This document shows, one piece after another, positions 7,590 to 13,910 of a stretch of DNA of 27,368 nucleotides. The notes under the pieces were generated by a model. That model had not been told where the DNA came from and did not search any database. It worked only from the letters and a program-made list of their open reading frames with translations. The DNA is from a virus, in IMG/VR virus record IMGVR_UViG_3300032288_002028, positions 1 through 27,368 of that record; one strand, written 5' to 3'. Made by a program: the position numbers and the translations under genes. Position 1 is the stretch's first letter, and every line of letters starts with the position of its first letter.

Positions 7590-7722
7590 AGACAAACATA
7601 TTACGGTGAGAATTCCCGATGAGATCAGGGAAGAATTAAGACGAAAGGCAGAAGATAATACAAGGACTATATCTGCCCAAGTCCTTCATTATATTAAGAT
7701 AGGTCTTGAGAATAGTAAGTAA
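7573..7722 (+). CDS. Ribbon-helix-helix (Arc/CopG-type) DNA-binding protein
   Basis: A 49-residue basic protein. ITVRIPDEIREEL is a typical RHH beta strand plus first helix, and RTISAQVLHYIKIGL is the second helix, as in Arc, MetJ or CopG-type repressors. A family member binds DNA as a dimer of strands. ATG 7573 has GAGG seven bases upstream; ATG 7570, one codon earlier, is the alternative. It overlaps the end of the VRR-NUC gene. Three GTGTT repeats spaced 11 and 10 bases lie directly behind the gene (7728-7753) and are candidate binding sites. It probably regulates the genes that follow. Confidence 0.8.
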   Translation: MQKLVKDKHITVRIPDEIREELRRKAEDNTRTISAQVLHYIKIGLENSK

Positions 7723-7727
7723 TTTTT

Positions 7728-7753
7728 GTGTTGCTGCCGTGTTGGAACGTGTT
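7728..7753 (+). promoter_or_regulatory. Triple GTGTT repeat at helical spacing, candidate operator
   Basis: GTGTT occurs at 7728, 7739 and 7749, spacings of 11 and 10 bases, so all three copies face the same side of the DNA helix. They lie in the 101-base gap (7723-7823) between the RHH gene and the next gene. A weak promoter-like pair, TTGCTG (7731-7736) and TACATT 16 bases later (7753-7758), overlaps them. RHH repressors often bind short direct repeats at such spacing, so autoregulation or control of the downstream genes is plausible. Confidence 0.35.
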
Positions 7754-7823
7754 ACATTTGTTGCAGAGGCGATGGGGTCTCTAACAAAGTCTAACCAAGT
7801 ATAACACGGGAGCGTTATATATT

Positions 7824-8021
7824 ATGGATGAGAATGCTTTACTTTGTTTTGTCAATCGCCATTCGATGGTGGTGAAACGCGCAAGAACCGCCGAAAGCTG
7901 CACCGAATCTGTTCGCTGTCTGCAGTGGGTCATTGGATCTCAATCGATCCCCATCATGATGCGCCTGCGTGCTGAGCGTGTGATTGATAGCTTTAATTCC
8001 AGATTCGGAGCAAAAAAATGA
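7824..8021 (+). CDS. Small unknown protein
   Basis: A 65-residue basic protein with two possible helices (residues about 14-35 and 40-60), including ESVRCLQWVIGSQSIP. I do not recognise a family. The ribosome site is weak: GGGAG lies 11 bases before the ATG. Its stop overlaps the ATG of the next gene (ATGA), so the two are probably translated together. It is the first gene after the RHH gene and its repeat cluster. Confidence 0.55.
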   Translation: MDENALLCFVNRHSMVVKRARTAESCTESVRCLQWVIGSQSIPIMMRLRAERVIDSFNSRFGAKK

Positions 8022-8200
8022 ATAACGCTATTTCAGAAGCCCTTTTGAGTGTTGTGAACGCTAATATCGGTATGCTTGCCTCGGATGATGTTCTGGTGAA
8101 GCTTTCCGCCATTGACACGCTCGAATGTGTGATGGATGAGGCAACACGCTATCCAATGGCGCAAGAGGCTGCACGCCGTGCCTTGGATTCTTTTGTGTGA
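8018..8200 (+). CDS. Small helical unknown protein
   Basis: A 60-residue acidic protein, almost entirely helical by composition (Ala, Leu, Val and Asp rich), with the segment EALLSVVNANIGMLASDD. No family is recognised. It starts at the ATGA overlap with the preceding gene, which argues that it is real and co-translated. It is followed by a 56-base gap with a G/C hairpin. Confidence 0.55.
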   Translation: MNNAISEALLSVVNANIGMLASDDVLVKLSAIDTLECVMDEATRYPMAQEAARRALDSFV

Positions 8201-8209
8201 TACTGGCTC

Positions 8210-8232
8210 GGGGTGGTCTGTGTGGCCGCCCC
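8210..8232 (+). other. 7-bp G/C hairpin between small genes
   Basis: GGGGTGG (8210-8216) pairs with CCGCCCC (8226-8232), one G-T wobble included, around a nine-base loop. No T-run follows. It starts 9 bases after a stop codon and ends 24 bases before the next ATG, so it could be an mRNA stability or attenuation element rather than a full terminator. Confidence 0.35.
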
Positions 8233-8256
8233 ATTATGTTGTGAGTGGAGAATGTT

Positions 8257-8904
8257 ATGATTGACCGCGAAGAGTTTGTCAGGAGCATGAGTTTTGACAC
8301 CCTGCTCGAGATGTTCAAGGATACTAAGGATCCTGAGCGCATCTCCGCCATGTATTATGTATGGCGGCATTTTGAGATGAGTTATGAGGAGCTGTATGGA
8401 CTTGAATATGTGAAGAGTAAGTACATAGGCAGAGAAACCAACTACGGAATACCAATATGCAAGAAGGCTTTAGAAAAGATCGAGGCTCATAATATAGGTG
8501 TTAATAAAAGTATGAGTCGTGTGGATCTATCAATATCATACATGACCCTATGTTCCCTTGCAGAATACCTAATGAAAGAACACATCATCTATTTATCGTC
8601 ATTAGATAATTGTGATTTGTCCAAGACAAGCCAACGCGCGTTAGTCTTTGTTGCGCATCATTTTAAGGACTTCTACGAGGACAAACGTTGGAATAACTTA
8701 GCCGATTCTCATGTGTTAAGGACTAAGGTGGATGATGATATTTGGAGCGGCGATGAAGAACATTGGAGATACTTTAGAAACGTTGACCTTTCAGATAACC
8801 TGAGAAAAATTGGTGTATATTTCCACCCAACTATAAATGAATGGTGGACTACAAGCGCCAAGATCCAGAGAGTCTTTGATGAACTCAATCGGAGGGTAAA
8901 GTAA
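8257..8904 (+). CDS. Unknown protein, 215 residues
   Basis: A hydrophilic, mostly helical protein rich in aromatic residues. It begins MIDREEFVRSMSFDTLLEMF and has a later EEHWRYFRNVDLSDNLRKIG segment. No family, metal site, signal peptide or membrane segment is recognised. I chose ATG 8257 because GGAG lies six bases upstream; an in-frame GTG at 8245 would start inside that ribosome site. The stop overlaps the start of the XRE gene (TAATG), placing both in one translation unit. It is the largest gene of this small-gene block. Confidence 0.6.
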   Translation: MIDREEFVRSMSFDTLLEMFKDTKDPERISAMYYVWRHFEMSYEELYGLEYVKSKYIGRETNYGIPICKKALEKIEAHNIGVNKSMSRVDLSISYMTLCSLAEYLMKEHIIYLSSLDNCDLSKTSQRALVFVAHHFKDFYEDKRWNNLADSHVLRTKVDDDIWSGDEEHWRYFRNVDLSDNLRKIGVYFHPTINEWWTTSAKIQRVFDELNRRVK

Positions 8905-9113
8905 TGTCTCTTTTTGAACTCAATACGCGTATAGAAAAAGAGCGCAGGGCAAAGGGCATGTCTCAACGTTCCTTGGCAAAGGCTGCTGACCTGTCGTCAA
9001 TGACCATTTCTAAGATTGAATCTGGCGAGTCGTGCAACCCCACAATCTGGACGGTGAAGAAGATTGCCAAAGTCTTGGGCGTTAGTATCGGTTATCTGGC
9101 GGGTGAAGAATGA
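8904..9113 (+). CDS. XRE-family helix-turn-helix regulator 1
   Basis: A 69-residue single-domain HTH_3 protein. The helix-turn-helix runs from about residue 21 to 45 (SQRSLAKAADLSSMTISKIE), with the typical GESCNPTIWTVKKIAKVLGV continuation and a last helix SIGYLAGEE. There is no ligand or protease domain, so it resembles a Cro-like or compact phage repressor. It is encoded 75 bases upstream of a second XRE gene. A switch between early and late expression is possible, but no integrase or opposing repressor operon is visible to support a lysogeny role. Confidence 0.85.
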   Translation: MSLFELNTRIEKERRAKGMSQRSLAKAADLSSMTISKIESGESCNPTIWTVKKIAKVLGVSIGYLAGEE

Positions 9114-9188
9114 TCTCCAAAAGCGGACGGACGATAATCAGGGAGAGCGCGACATGAATTGCGCAAATCATCAACAAGGAGAACAACA

Positions 9189-9395
9189 ATGACTAATCCA
9201 ATCGGAGCGAAGATCGCCCATGAACGCAAGTTACGCGGGATCTCGCAAAACAAGATGGCGCAATTATGCGGTATTCCATTCTCGACGCTAAATCAGATCG
9301 AAACTGGTCACGTCAAAAGCCCGTCTGCCATCAAGGTCAAGCAAATCGCCGTTGGTCTTGGTGTGAGTGTCGATTATTTGCTGAGTGATATCTAA
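9189..9395 (+). CDS. XRE-family helix-turn-helix regulator 2
   Basis: A 68-residue HTH_3 protein: KIAHERKLRGISQNKMAQLC, then PFSTLNQIETGHV as recognition helix and turn, and VSVDYLLSDI at the end. AAGGAG (9176-9181) lies seven bases before ATG 9189, which decides the start. A 12-codon reading frame (9154-9192) with its own GGGAG ends over this ATG (ATGA) and may couple translation. It is similar in layout to the XRE gene just upstream but not a recent copy. The next gene follows with no gap (TAA then ATG). Confidence 0.85.
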   Translation: MTNPIGAKIAHERKLRGISQNKMAQLCGIPFSTLNQIETGHVKSPSAIKVKQIAVGLGVSVDYLLSDI

Positions 9396-9680
9396 ATGAA
9401 CAACGTGACATACTCTGTACATGCGGTTGTACATAAGAATACTGGAAGTCAATCTTTCATCGTATTCAATTCAGACAGGAAATGGGTCAAGGATCTTCTC
9501 GAGGTTGAGCCGTATGACTTTGGCTCAAAGAGTGCAGCGAAGAACTTTATCCAATCCATGACTGTCTTTGATTTTGATCGTCCCATCGACAAGATAGATC
9601 ATGTCAATCTCAGGATTGAGCGGTCATGGGATGGATCCATGATAAATGAACGGACGATTGTTAATGAGAGAGAAGATTAA
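9396..9680 (+). CDS. Unknown protein, 94 residues
   Basis: A protein with alternating hydrophobic residues suggesting beta strands at the N-terminus (VTYSVHAVVHKN, FIVFNSDRKW), then a mixed C-terminal part with VNLRIERSW. No family is recognised. It starts immediately after the stop of the second XRE gene, so it is probably translated by reinitiation; no clear ribosome site is visible. Its neighbours on the right are likewise very short unknown genes. Confidence 0.55.
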   Translation: MNNVTYSVHAVVHKNTGSQSFIVFNSDRKWVKDLLEVEPYDFGSKSAAKNFIQSMTVFDFDRPIDKIDHVNLRIERSWDGSMINERTIVNERED

Positions 9681-9681
9681 T

Positions 9682-9831
9682 ATGACTGACCTAGAACAAT
9701 TCGCCAATGAGTTGCAGGATCTTATCAATAGATATGTTGATAAGGTTAAGATAATCCAGATGTTTGGCTTCCTCGATATGGTGAAATTTAAGCTGTATCT
9801 TAGTCATTCAGAGAAGAGAGGCGAAGAATGA
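9682..9831 (+). CDS. Very small unknown protein, 49 residues
   Basis: The protein is helical and amphipathic: LEQFANELQDLINRYVDKVK followed by a hydrophobic IIQMFGFLDMVKFKLYL segment. I prefer ATG 9682, one base after the stop of the gene before; in-frame starts at 9646 and 9664 would lie inside that gene. The ribosome site (AGAGAAG) is weak. The stop overlaps the next ATG (ATGA), which supports expression. No function can be given. Confidence 0.45.
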   Translation: MTDLEQFANELQDLINRYVDKVKIIQMFGFLDMVKFKLYLSHSEKRGEE

Positions 9832-10055
9832 CAACAGAAACAAATTCAACGAAAACAAATGTGATATCAATCGATTTCTTAATTGAAAAAATAAAACAAG
9901 ACTGTTCTAACAAGAATTTTGAGTCAATAATTGTCATCGGAACGGCTGAAGATGGCAGTCTTTATTCCCTCAAAGCTGGTAACATAGTTCCAAAGAAAGT
10001 TCTTTGGTATGCACGTCTTCTCGAGCGAATGTGGTGCCAAGATGTACACTCGTAA
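9828..10055 (+). CDS. Unknown protein, 75 residues
   Basis: Begins at the ATGA overlap with the preceding gene, with AGAGAGGCGAAGA upstream. The N-terminal 15 residues are Thr/Asn-rich and probably disordered; the core has IDFLIEKIKQDC, a beta-like ESIIVIGTAEDGSLYSLKAG and a final WYARLLERMW helix. I do not recognise a family. A perfect 18-base palindrome (9990-10007) lies inside this gene directly before a possible start of the next one. Confidence 0.5.
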   Translation: MTTETNSTKTNVISIDFLIEKIKQDCSNKNFESIIVIGTAEDGSLYSLKAGNIVPKKVLWYARLLERMWCQDVHS

Positions 10056-10344
10056 GCTAGATAAAACGTGGATGTATCATCTCCGTATCAATTGCCCGTA
10101 TTGCAGCAAGAGCAATGAAATACATAGGGGGCATGGATATATAGACGGAAAAACATGGGGGCATATGTGTTATGGATGCCATGTGGTGTTCTTCTTCGAT
10201 TCGAACAACAGGCCGTATAAGATCCCATGGTATGTACTTCTCTGTGAGAAGGTTGATAGGTGGATGAAGTCAAAGACAGGCAATGATCTATATCTTGCTT
10301 TCTGGGTTTCGTTCACAGTCATATCATGGTGGTTAATATGGTAA
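10042..10344 (+). CDS. Small zinc-ribbon protein with C-terminal membrane segment
   Basis: A 100-residue protein (111 if ATG 10009 is used instead). CPYC (residues 18-21) and CYGC (43-46) form a rubredoxin/zinc-ribbon-like knuckle pair. The C-terminal 20 residues (LYLAFWVSFTVISWWLIW) look like a single membrane helix, with the ribbon on the other side of a charged linker. No named family is recognised. ATG 10042 overlaps the preceding gene by 14 bases; ATG 10009 sits just after the palindrome at 9990-10007, so the start is open. It could be a membrane-tethered regulator or redox-type protein (inference). Confidence 0.55.
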   Translation: MYTRKLDKTWMYHLRINCPYCSKSNEIHRGHGYIDGKTWGHMCYGCHVVFFFDSNNRPYKIPWYVLLCEKVDRWMKSKTGNDLYLAFWVSFTVISWWLIW

Positions 10345-10802
10345 GTGATAAACAAAGAGTGGAGTTCAGCCTTGCGCCAGCTATGTTGCGCATTGCTCTA
10401 AGTGGCAGCATTCCAAAGAGCGAAAGGGACGCTGAATATCACCAAACCAATGATCTTCTATATGAGGCATTGCAACAACCAATCGACGATCTGTTGCCAG
10501 ATCATGCAGTCAAGATTGCACGCCGCGTTACGCGATTTACCGATGAGTATCTTGGGAGAAAATACAACAACCAAGATCCATACATGATCTTGATCATGAT
10601 TATTCAATGGCTCAAAGGGCGCATAGACGATGGCTATATAAATCTTATTGATGGATCGCCATTCGCTAAAGCGTGTGATAATGTGTTATCAACGCTGTAC
10701 AAGGACGAGGAACGCTTCAACATGGCGATGGACGAAGCCACAAGAAACGCCAAAACCTTGCAGCAGGATCTTAACAATAACGGATACTTTAGATATGCCT
10801 AG
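10338..10802 (+). CDS. Unknown helical protein, 154 residues
   Basis: A soluble, mainly helical protein with MLRIALSGSIP near the start, VKIARRVTRFTDEYLG in the middle and a C-terminal MDEATRNAKTLQQDLNNN helix. No family is recognised. ATG 10338 (GGTGG upstream) is preferred over ATG 10326; both overlap the preceding gene. It overlaps the thyX start by 8 bases, so it is translationally linked to the thymidylate genes, which is the only functional hint. Confidence 0.55.
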   Translation: MVSDKQRVEFSLAPAMLRIALSGSIPKSERDAEYHQTNDLLYEALQQPIDDLLPDHAVKIARRVTRFTDEYLGRKYNNQDPYMILIMIIQWLKGRIDDGYINLIDGSPFAKACDNVLSTLYKDEERFNMAMDEATRNAKTLQQDLNNNGYFRYA

Positions 10803-11637
10803 TGTATTGGATCATGGAGAGATTGTTCTCCTCGATGTCATGGGAAACGATGCTGATATCGTCAAGGCTGCGCGTGTTTCCTACTCCGCCAGTAAGAACA
10901 AAACACATGGCGATGATCGCGCCCTGATTCGGTATCTGATGAAGCACAAGCATACATCTCCTTTCGAGATGGCAGAGCTTAAGTTTTTTCTCAAGATGCC
11001 AATCTTTATCGCTCGGCAATGGGTTCGCCATAGGACGGCGAATAGTGTTGACCGTGCCGCCAGTATGAACGAAACATCATATCGCTATTCTGTGGCTGAT
11101 GGTGAATATTACACTCCGGCGCTGGGTGAGATAAGGTCACAGTCTAAGAATAATAAGCAATGTGGTGGTGATGTCCTCCGAGAACATGATGCAGACTGGT
11201 TTATTTATAATTACCAAGAAGCCTGTGGATATGCTTTCGAAACATATGAGCGTATGATAGGGCGTAACGTCTCTCGCGAGATCGCCAGAGGCGCGTTGCC
11301 ACAGTCAACATACACAGAATTCTATTGGAAGATTGATCTCCATAACTTGCTTCATTTCCTGAATCTGAGAATGCACCCACATGCCCAAGAGCAGATTCGC
11401 GCCTATGCGAATATCATGTTCGATATGGTGAAAGAAAGATTCCCGCTCACCGTTGAAGCGTTTGAGGATTATGTCTTGCATGCTAAGACATTCTCAAGGC
11501 AACAGATGGAATTATTGCGCGAGATCATAGCGACGGGGAGTTTCGATCCGATAAATCCGCATGAGAACTTGAGCGCAAGAGAGACGCAAGATCTTCTTGA
11601 CGCCATTGGTTGGATTGAGACTGGAGCGCAAAAATGA
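10795..11637 (+). CDS. thyX: FAD-dependent thymidylate synthase ThyX
   Basis: A 280-residue enzyme that makes dTMP from dUMP using methylene-tetrahydrofolate and FAD/NADPH. The N-terminal VVRAARVSY-like segment ([10 protein letters not shown]), [27 protein letters not shown] (74-80) and the C-terminal helix block [22 protein letters not shown] are diagnostic. The ThyX signature RHR-x7-S is interrupted: after RHRTAN there are seven extra residues (SVDRAAS, 84-90) before [12 protein letters not shown] 10795 gives the family N-terminus; longer upstream reading is the shadow of the preceding gene. It overlaps dcd by ATGA, so the two form a dTTP supply unit. Confidence 0.93.
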   Translation: MPSVLDHGEIVLLDVMGNDADIVKAARVSYSASKNKTHGDDRALIRYLMKHKHTSPFEMAELKFFLKMPIFIARQWVRHRTANSVDRAASMNETSYRYSVADGEYYTPALGEIRSQSKNNKQCGGDVLREHDADWFIYNYQEACGYAFETYERMIGRNVSREIARGALPQSTYTEFYWKIDLHNLLHFLNLRMHPHAQEQIRAYANIMFDMVKERFPLTVEAFEDYVLHAKTFSRQQMELLREIIATGSFDPINPHENLSARETQDLLDAIGWIETGAQK

Positions 11638-12194
11638 TAATGCCTGATAGCTGGATTCGTGAGCAGTCTCTAAGGAATGGAATGATTGAGCCATTCGTGG
11701 ACAGATTGCAGCGTCACAACGTTATATCATATGGCGTTTCTTCGTATGGCTATGATGCACGTGTTAGTCGCGAGTTCAAGATCTTCACCAATGTAAATTC
11801 GGTTATCGTTGATCCAAAGAATTTCGATAGCGCGGCTTTCGTTGATCGTGAAACCGATGTTTGTGTGATCCCGCCTAATTCATTCGCATTGGCGCGGACG
11901 GTCGAATATTTCCGTATTCCACGCGATACGTTGGTGATCTGCTTGGGAAAATCAACTTATGCCAGAACAGGCATCATCGTCAATGTAACGCCGTTAGAGC
12001 CGGAGTGGGAAGGCCATGTAACCTTGGAGTTCTCTAACACCACGCCATTGCCCGCCAAGATCTACGCCAACGAGGGAGCGTGCCAATTCATCTTCCTGAA
12101 GTCCGATACGCCGTGTGAAACCTCTTACCGTGATCGTTCTGGAAAGTACCAAGGCCAGATCGGTGTTACCCTGCCTAAGATAGCTTATGAGTGA
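11634..12194 (+). CDS. dcd: dCTP deaminase
   Basis: A 186-residue enzyme, normal length for the trimeric Gram-negative type, which deaminates dCTP to dUTP. The features visible are the SSYGYDARV segment (36-44), [10 protein letters not shown] (104-113, with the conserved Ser and Arg), PLEPEWEGH (120-128) and LEFSN with the catalytic-type Glu132, followed by EGACQFIF. dUTP is hydrolysed to dUMP, the ThyX substrate; no dUTPase is encoded here, so the host enzyme probably does this. It starts at the ATGA overlap with thyX. Confidence 0.92.
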   Translation: MIMPDSWIREQSLRNGMIEPFVDRLQRHNVISYGVSSYGYDARVSREFKIFTNVNSVIVDPKNFDSAAFVDRETDVCVIPPNSFALARTVEYFRIPRDTLVICLGKSTYARTGIIVNVTPLEPEWEGHVTLEFSNTTPLPAKIYANEGACQFIFLKSDTPCETSYRDRSGKYQGQIGVTLPKIAYE

Positions 12195-12204
12195 GGAGAA
12201 GAGA

Positions 12205-12426
12205 ATGAGCAGCGTATATGTTGTGATTTCTCGCCGTAAATGCACTCCTCGGGTCTATTCTACTTTGCGCATGGCGGCGAATAGCATTGCTGAGCGTCAG
12301 AGGTGGATTCTATCGACAGACGGACGCTGGGTAGCATATACGAATGATGGCGATATGTTTACCCTGACAAGATGCGAGATCGAACGCGGTAAGACACGTG
12401 GTAAATATGCTAAGAAGATCGCTTAA
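12205..12426 (+). CDS. Small basic unknown protein closing the rightward operon
   Basis: A 73-residue, strongly basic protein (SSVYVVISRRKCTPRVY at the start, GKTRGKYAKKIA at the end). No family is recognised. GAGGAGAAG directly before ATG 12205 decides the start over ATG 12187. Its last 17 bases overlap tail-to-tail with the holin gene of the opposite strand, and no terminator is visible between the two operons, so convergent transcription may interfere here. Confidence 0.55.
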   Translation: MSSVYVVISRRKCTPRVYSTLRMAANSIAERQRWILSTDGRWVAYTNDGDMFTLTRCEIERGKTRGKYAKKIA

Positions 12427-12832
12427 GTTTCTCCGCCGTGCGATAGGCGCCAAGACCAAGCAGACCAAAAAGCAACGTCAATAGTGTATCCAGTTCAAGA
12501 GCTGGGGGGATTGTCCAACCGTATACATTCTCCCCAAGCCATCCAAACAATGGCCGGAAAACAATCTGATACGATAAGCCAGAGACGCACACCCAACCCG
12601 TGGCTGGCCGCCAGCCAGATTTAAACAGACTATCAGACTGGGCTTCGATATTGTTCGTCTCAATCTGTGCTCTGGCCAGATCTGTTTCGGCAGCAAGGAC
12701 GGCCAGTTCGCCGGATTGTTGGAGTTTGAATAGCTCTAGCTTGGCAGCGTCACGCTTCTCGGGATCGGGGAAGATCTTGTCTATGACCTTCCCGCCAATG
12801 TCCAAGAGCGCGGTAATCGGATCTAAAGACAT
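12410..12832 (-). CDS. Holin of the 3TM gene-transfer-agent type
   Basis: A 140-residue membrane protein. LLDIGGKVIDKIFPDPEKRDAAKLELFKLQQSGEL is described here by its key pieces: GGKVIDKIFPDPEKRD, then a Lys/Glu/Leu helix, then SGWRPATGWVCV, then hydrophobic segments around residues 80-98 and 112-130. This is the layout of the GTA_holin_3TM family, which permeabilises the inner membrane so that the lysozyme can reach the wall. ATG 12832 sits one base after the lysozyme stop, with AAGGA upstream; an in-frame ATG at 12850 is less likely. It is the last gene of the late operon. Confidence 0.8.
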   Translation of the reverse strand: MSLDPITALLDIGGKVIDKIFPDPEKRDAAKLELFKLQQSGELAVLAAETDLARAQIETNNIEAQSDSLFKSGWRPATGWVCVSGLSYQIVFRPLFGWLGENVYGWTIPPALELDTLLTLLFGLLGLGAYRTAEKLKRSS

Positions 12833-12833
12833 A

Positions 12834-13244
12834 TCACTTTCCTTCTTCAATCAGCTTCTTGATTCTATCAGCACGACCTTTGACCTGCTTCGCCCAAAGG
12901 GAATTCATGGCCTCAAAAGCCGCTTGTTTGTTCTCGCCATTCTGTAGATGCGCTAGCATCTTTTTAAATCCTAACAGTCTGGGCACACCCATGTTATAGG
13001 CCATGTTCAGCAACGCACGTTGACGGCCTTCTGATAATCTACGCCACCACGGGATAGCCTTGTCTAACTCAGCAACCGCCATATCAATACGGTTGTTCAA
13101 GAGCCAGAGAGCTTCTTCCTTGGTAATGCCGTCATCCAGATTGATTCCAACGCCGATGGTTAGCTTTCCCGCCGTGCATGTATACGGTTTTAATACCATA
13201 CCCTCATCTTCGATCAACTGGCGTATGAGCAAGGGTCTGTTCAT
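12834..13244 (-). CDS. GH24 lysozyme, phage endolysin
   Basis: A 136-residue muramidase of the T4/P22/P1 lysozyme family that cuts the peptidoglycan glycan strand. The catalytic pattern E-8-C-5-T is present: Glu14 (EDEG), Cys23 (PYTCTAG) and Thr29 (LTIGVG). Cys in place of T4 Asp20 is common in phage endolysins. NMAYNMG and later helices match the C-terminal lobe. I see no signal or SAR helix at the N-terminus, so release must depend on a holin. It starts in an ATGA overlap with the membrane protein gene upstream and is followed by the holin gene. Confidence 0.92.
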   Translation of the reverse strand: MNRPLLIRQLIEDEGMVLKPYTCTAGKLTIGVGINLDDGITKEEALWLLNNRIDMAVAELDKAIPWWRRLSEGRQRALLNMAYNMGVPRLLGFKKMLAHLQNGENKQAAFEAMNSLWAKQVKGRADRIKKLIEEGK

Positions 13245-13630
13245 TTCTCCCCCCTCCGTTCTAAGGCCTCGGCTATAACCTGATCTATACCGGCGTTTTG
13301 GCGTCTTTCGATGAAATTGAAGATCCACCGAACAATAGCCCAACCCGGCAATCCACAAGTAAAACTAAGCCCAAGCATAACAGATAACCCAAATTGACCA
13401 CTATTCACGAAGTCCAACAGATCAAGCGCGTTGACGAACCAAGACCCACCAGCAACACTAGCAATGAAAGTGCTTATCGTGCACACTGCCATCTCTTTTT
13501 TTGTTTTGGGCGGTGTCATACACATTACTACAATATTTGCACACACTCCGCCTACCGCCGTGACTACTGTTTGGACGTTCAAAAGCTTGAGAATGGCGAT
13601 TGACCCTATGCCCGATGCTGGCTCGGTCAT
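13241..13630 (-). CDS. Three-segment membrane protein, candidate second holin or lysis protein
   Basis: A 129-residue protein with hydrophobic segments at about residues 11-36, 47-63 and 78-103, a TPPKTKKE cytoplasmic-type loop, and a charged C-terminal helix (ERRQNAGIDQVIAEALERRG). The CGLPGWAIVRW segment before the last helix occurs in phage holin-like proteins that precede lysozyme genes. It ends in an ATGA overlap with the lysozyme start, so it is in the lysis unit. AAAGGCGTAAAAGG precedes ATG 13630. Its first 173 bases overlap the end of the upstream gene in another frame. Confidence 0.65.
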   Translation of the reverse strand: MTEPASGIGSIAILKLLNVQTVVTAVGGVCANIVVMCMTPPKTKKEMAVCTISTFIASVAGGSWFVNALDLLDFVNSGQFGLSVMLGLSFTCGLPGWAIVRWIFNFIERRQNAGIDQVIAEALERRGEK

Positions 13631-13910
13631 CCCTTTTACGCCTTTCGGTATTATAGAAGTATATCCGTACCAATAATACCCATAATAGCCTTGGCATTAA
13701 ATAATAAAAGTTGAGGATCACAACTTCTCGGAAACTTATCGGCATTCCGATTGACTCATTCGCCATAGATACCGTCACCAACCCAACGGTAAATATGCCA
13801 AAGTTAACGATCAAAGGCTCTATAATAACTGCCTTGTGCTTAGATAGTCTGATGAAGAAATCGCATATCTTGGACAGACTTGGCAGGGTTGGTGTATAGA
13901 TGATGTTCAT
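13458..13910 (-). CDS. Membrane protein with long out-of-frame overlap into the next gene
   Basis: A 150-residue protein. Residues 1-85 contain two hydrophobic segments (about 27-50 and 62-84, the latter VVILNFYYLMPRLLWVLLVR), followed by a basic RRKRDD. From about residue 94 the frame overlaps the start of the 129-residue membrane protein gene for 173 bases; this part (with CKYC and a terminal HFHC) looks like unselected sequence. ATG 13910 overlaps the stop of the papain-like gene (ATGA), which supports expression. The real protein may be the membrane part only. A role in lysis or its timing is inferred from position. Confidence 0.5.
   Translation of the reverse strand: MNIIYTPTLPSLSKICDFFIRLSKHKAVIIEPLIVNFGIFTVGLVTVSMANESIGMPISFREVVILNFYYLMPRLLWVLLVRIYFYNTERRKRDDRASIGHRVNRHSQAFERPNSSHGGRRSVCKYCSNVYDTAQNKKRDGSVHDKHFHC

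Noticed and set aside
8904-9395. Lysogeny control region (repressor and Cro)
   Set aside because: Two XRE genes point the same way in one operon, with no divergent operator, integrase or excisionase in view, so the claim would be unsupported.
10648-10794. N-terminal extension of thyX
   Set aside because: This part is the shadow of the preceding unknown gene; ATG 10795 gives the standard ThyX N-terminus.
13245-13358. N-terminal extension of the lysozyme that might be a signal anchor
   Set aside because: The extension is basic, not hydrophobic, and lies inside the upstream membrane protein gene; ATG 13244 in the ATGA overlap is better.
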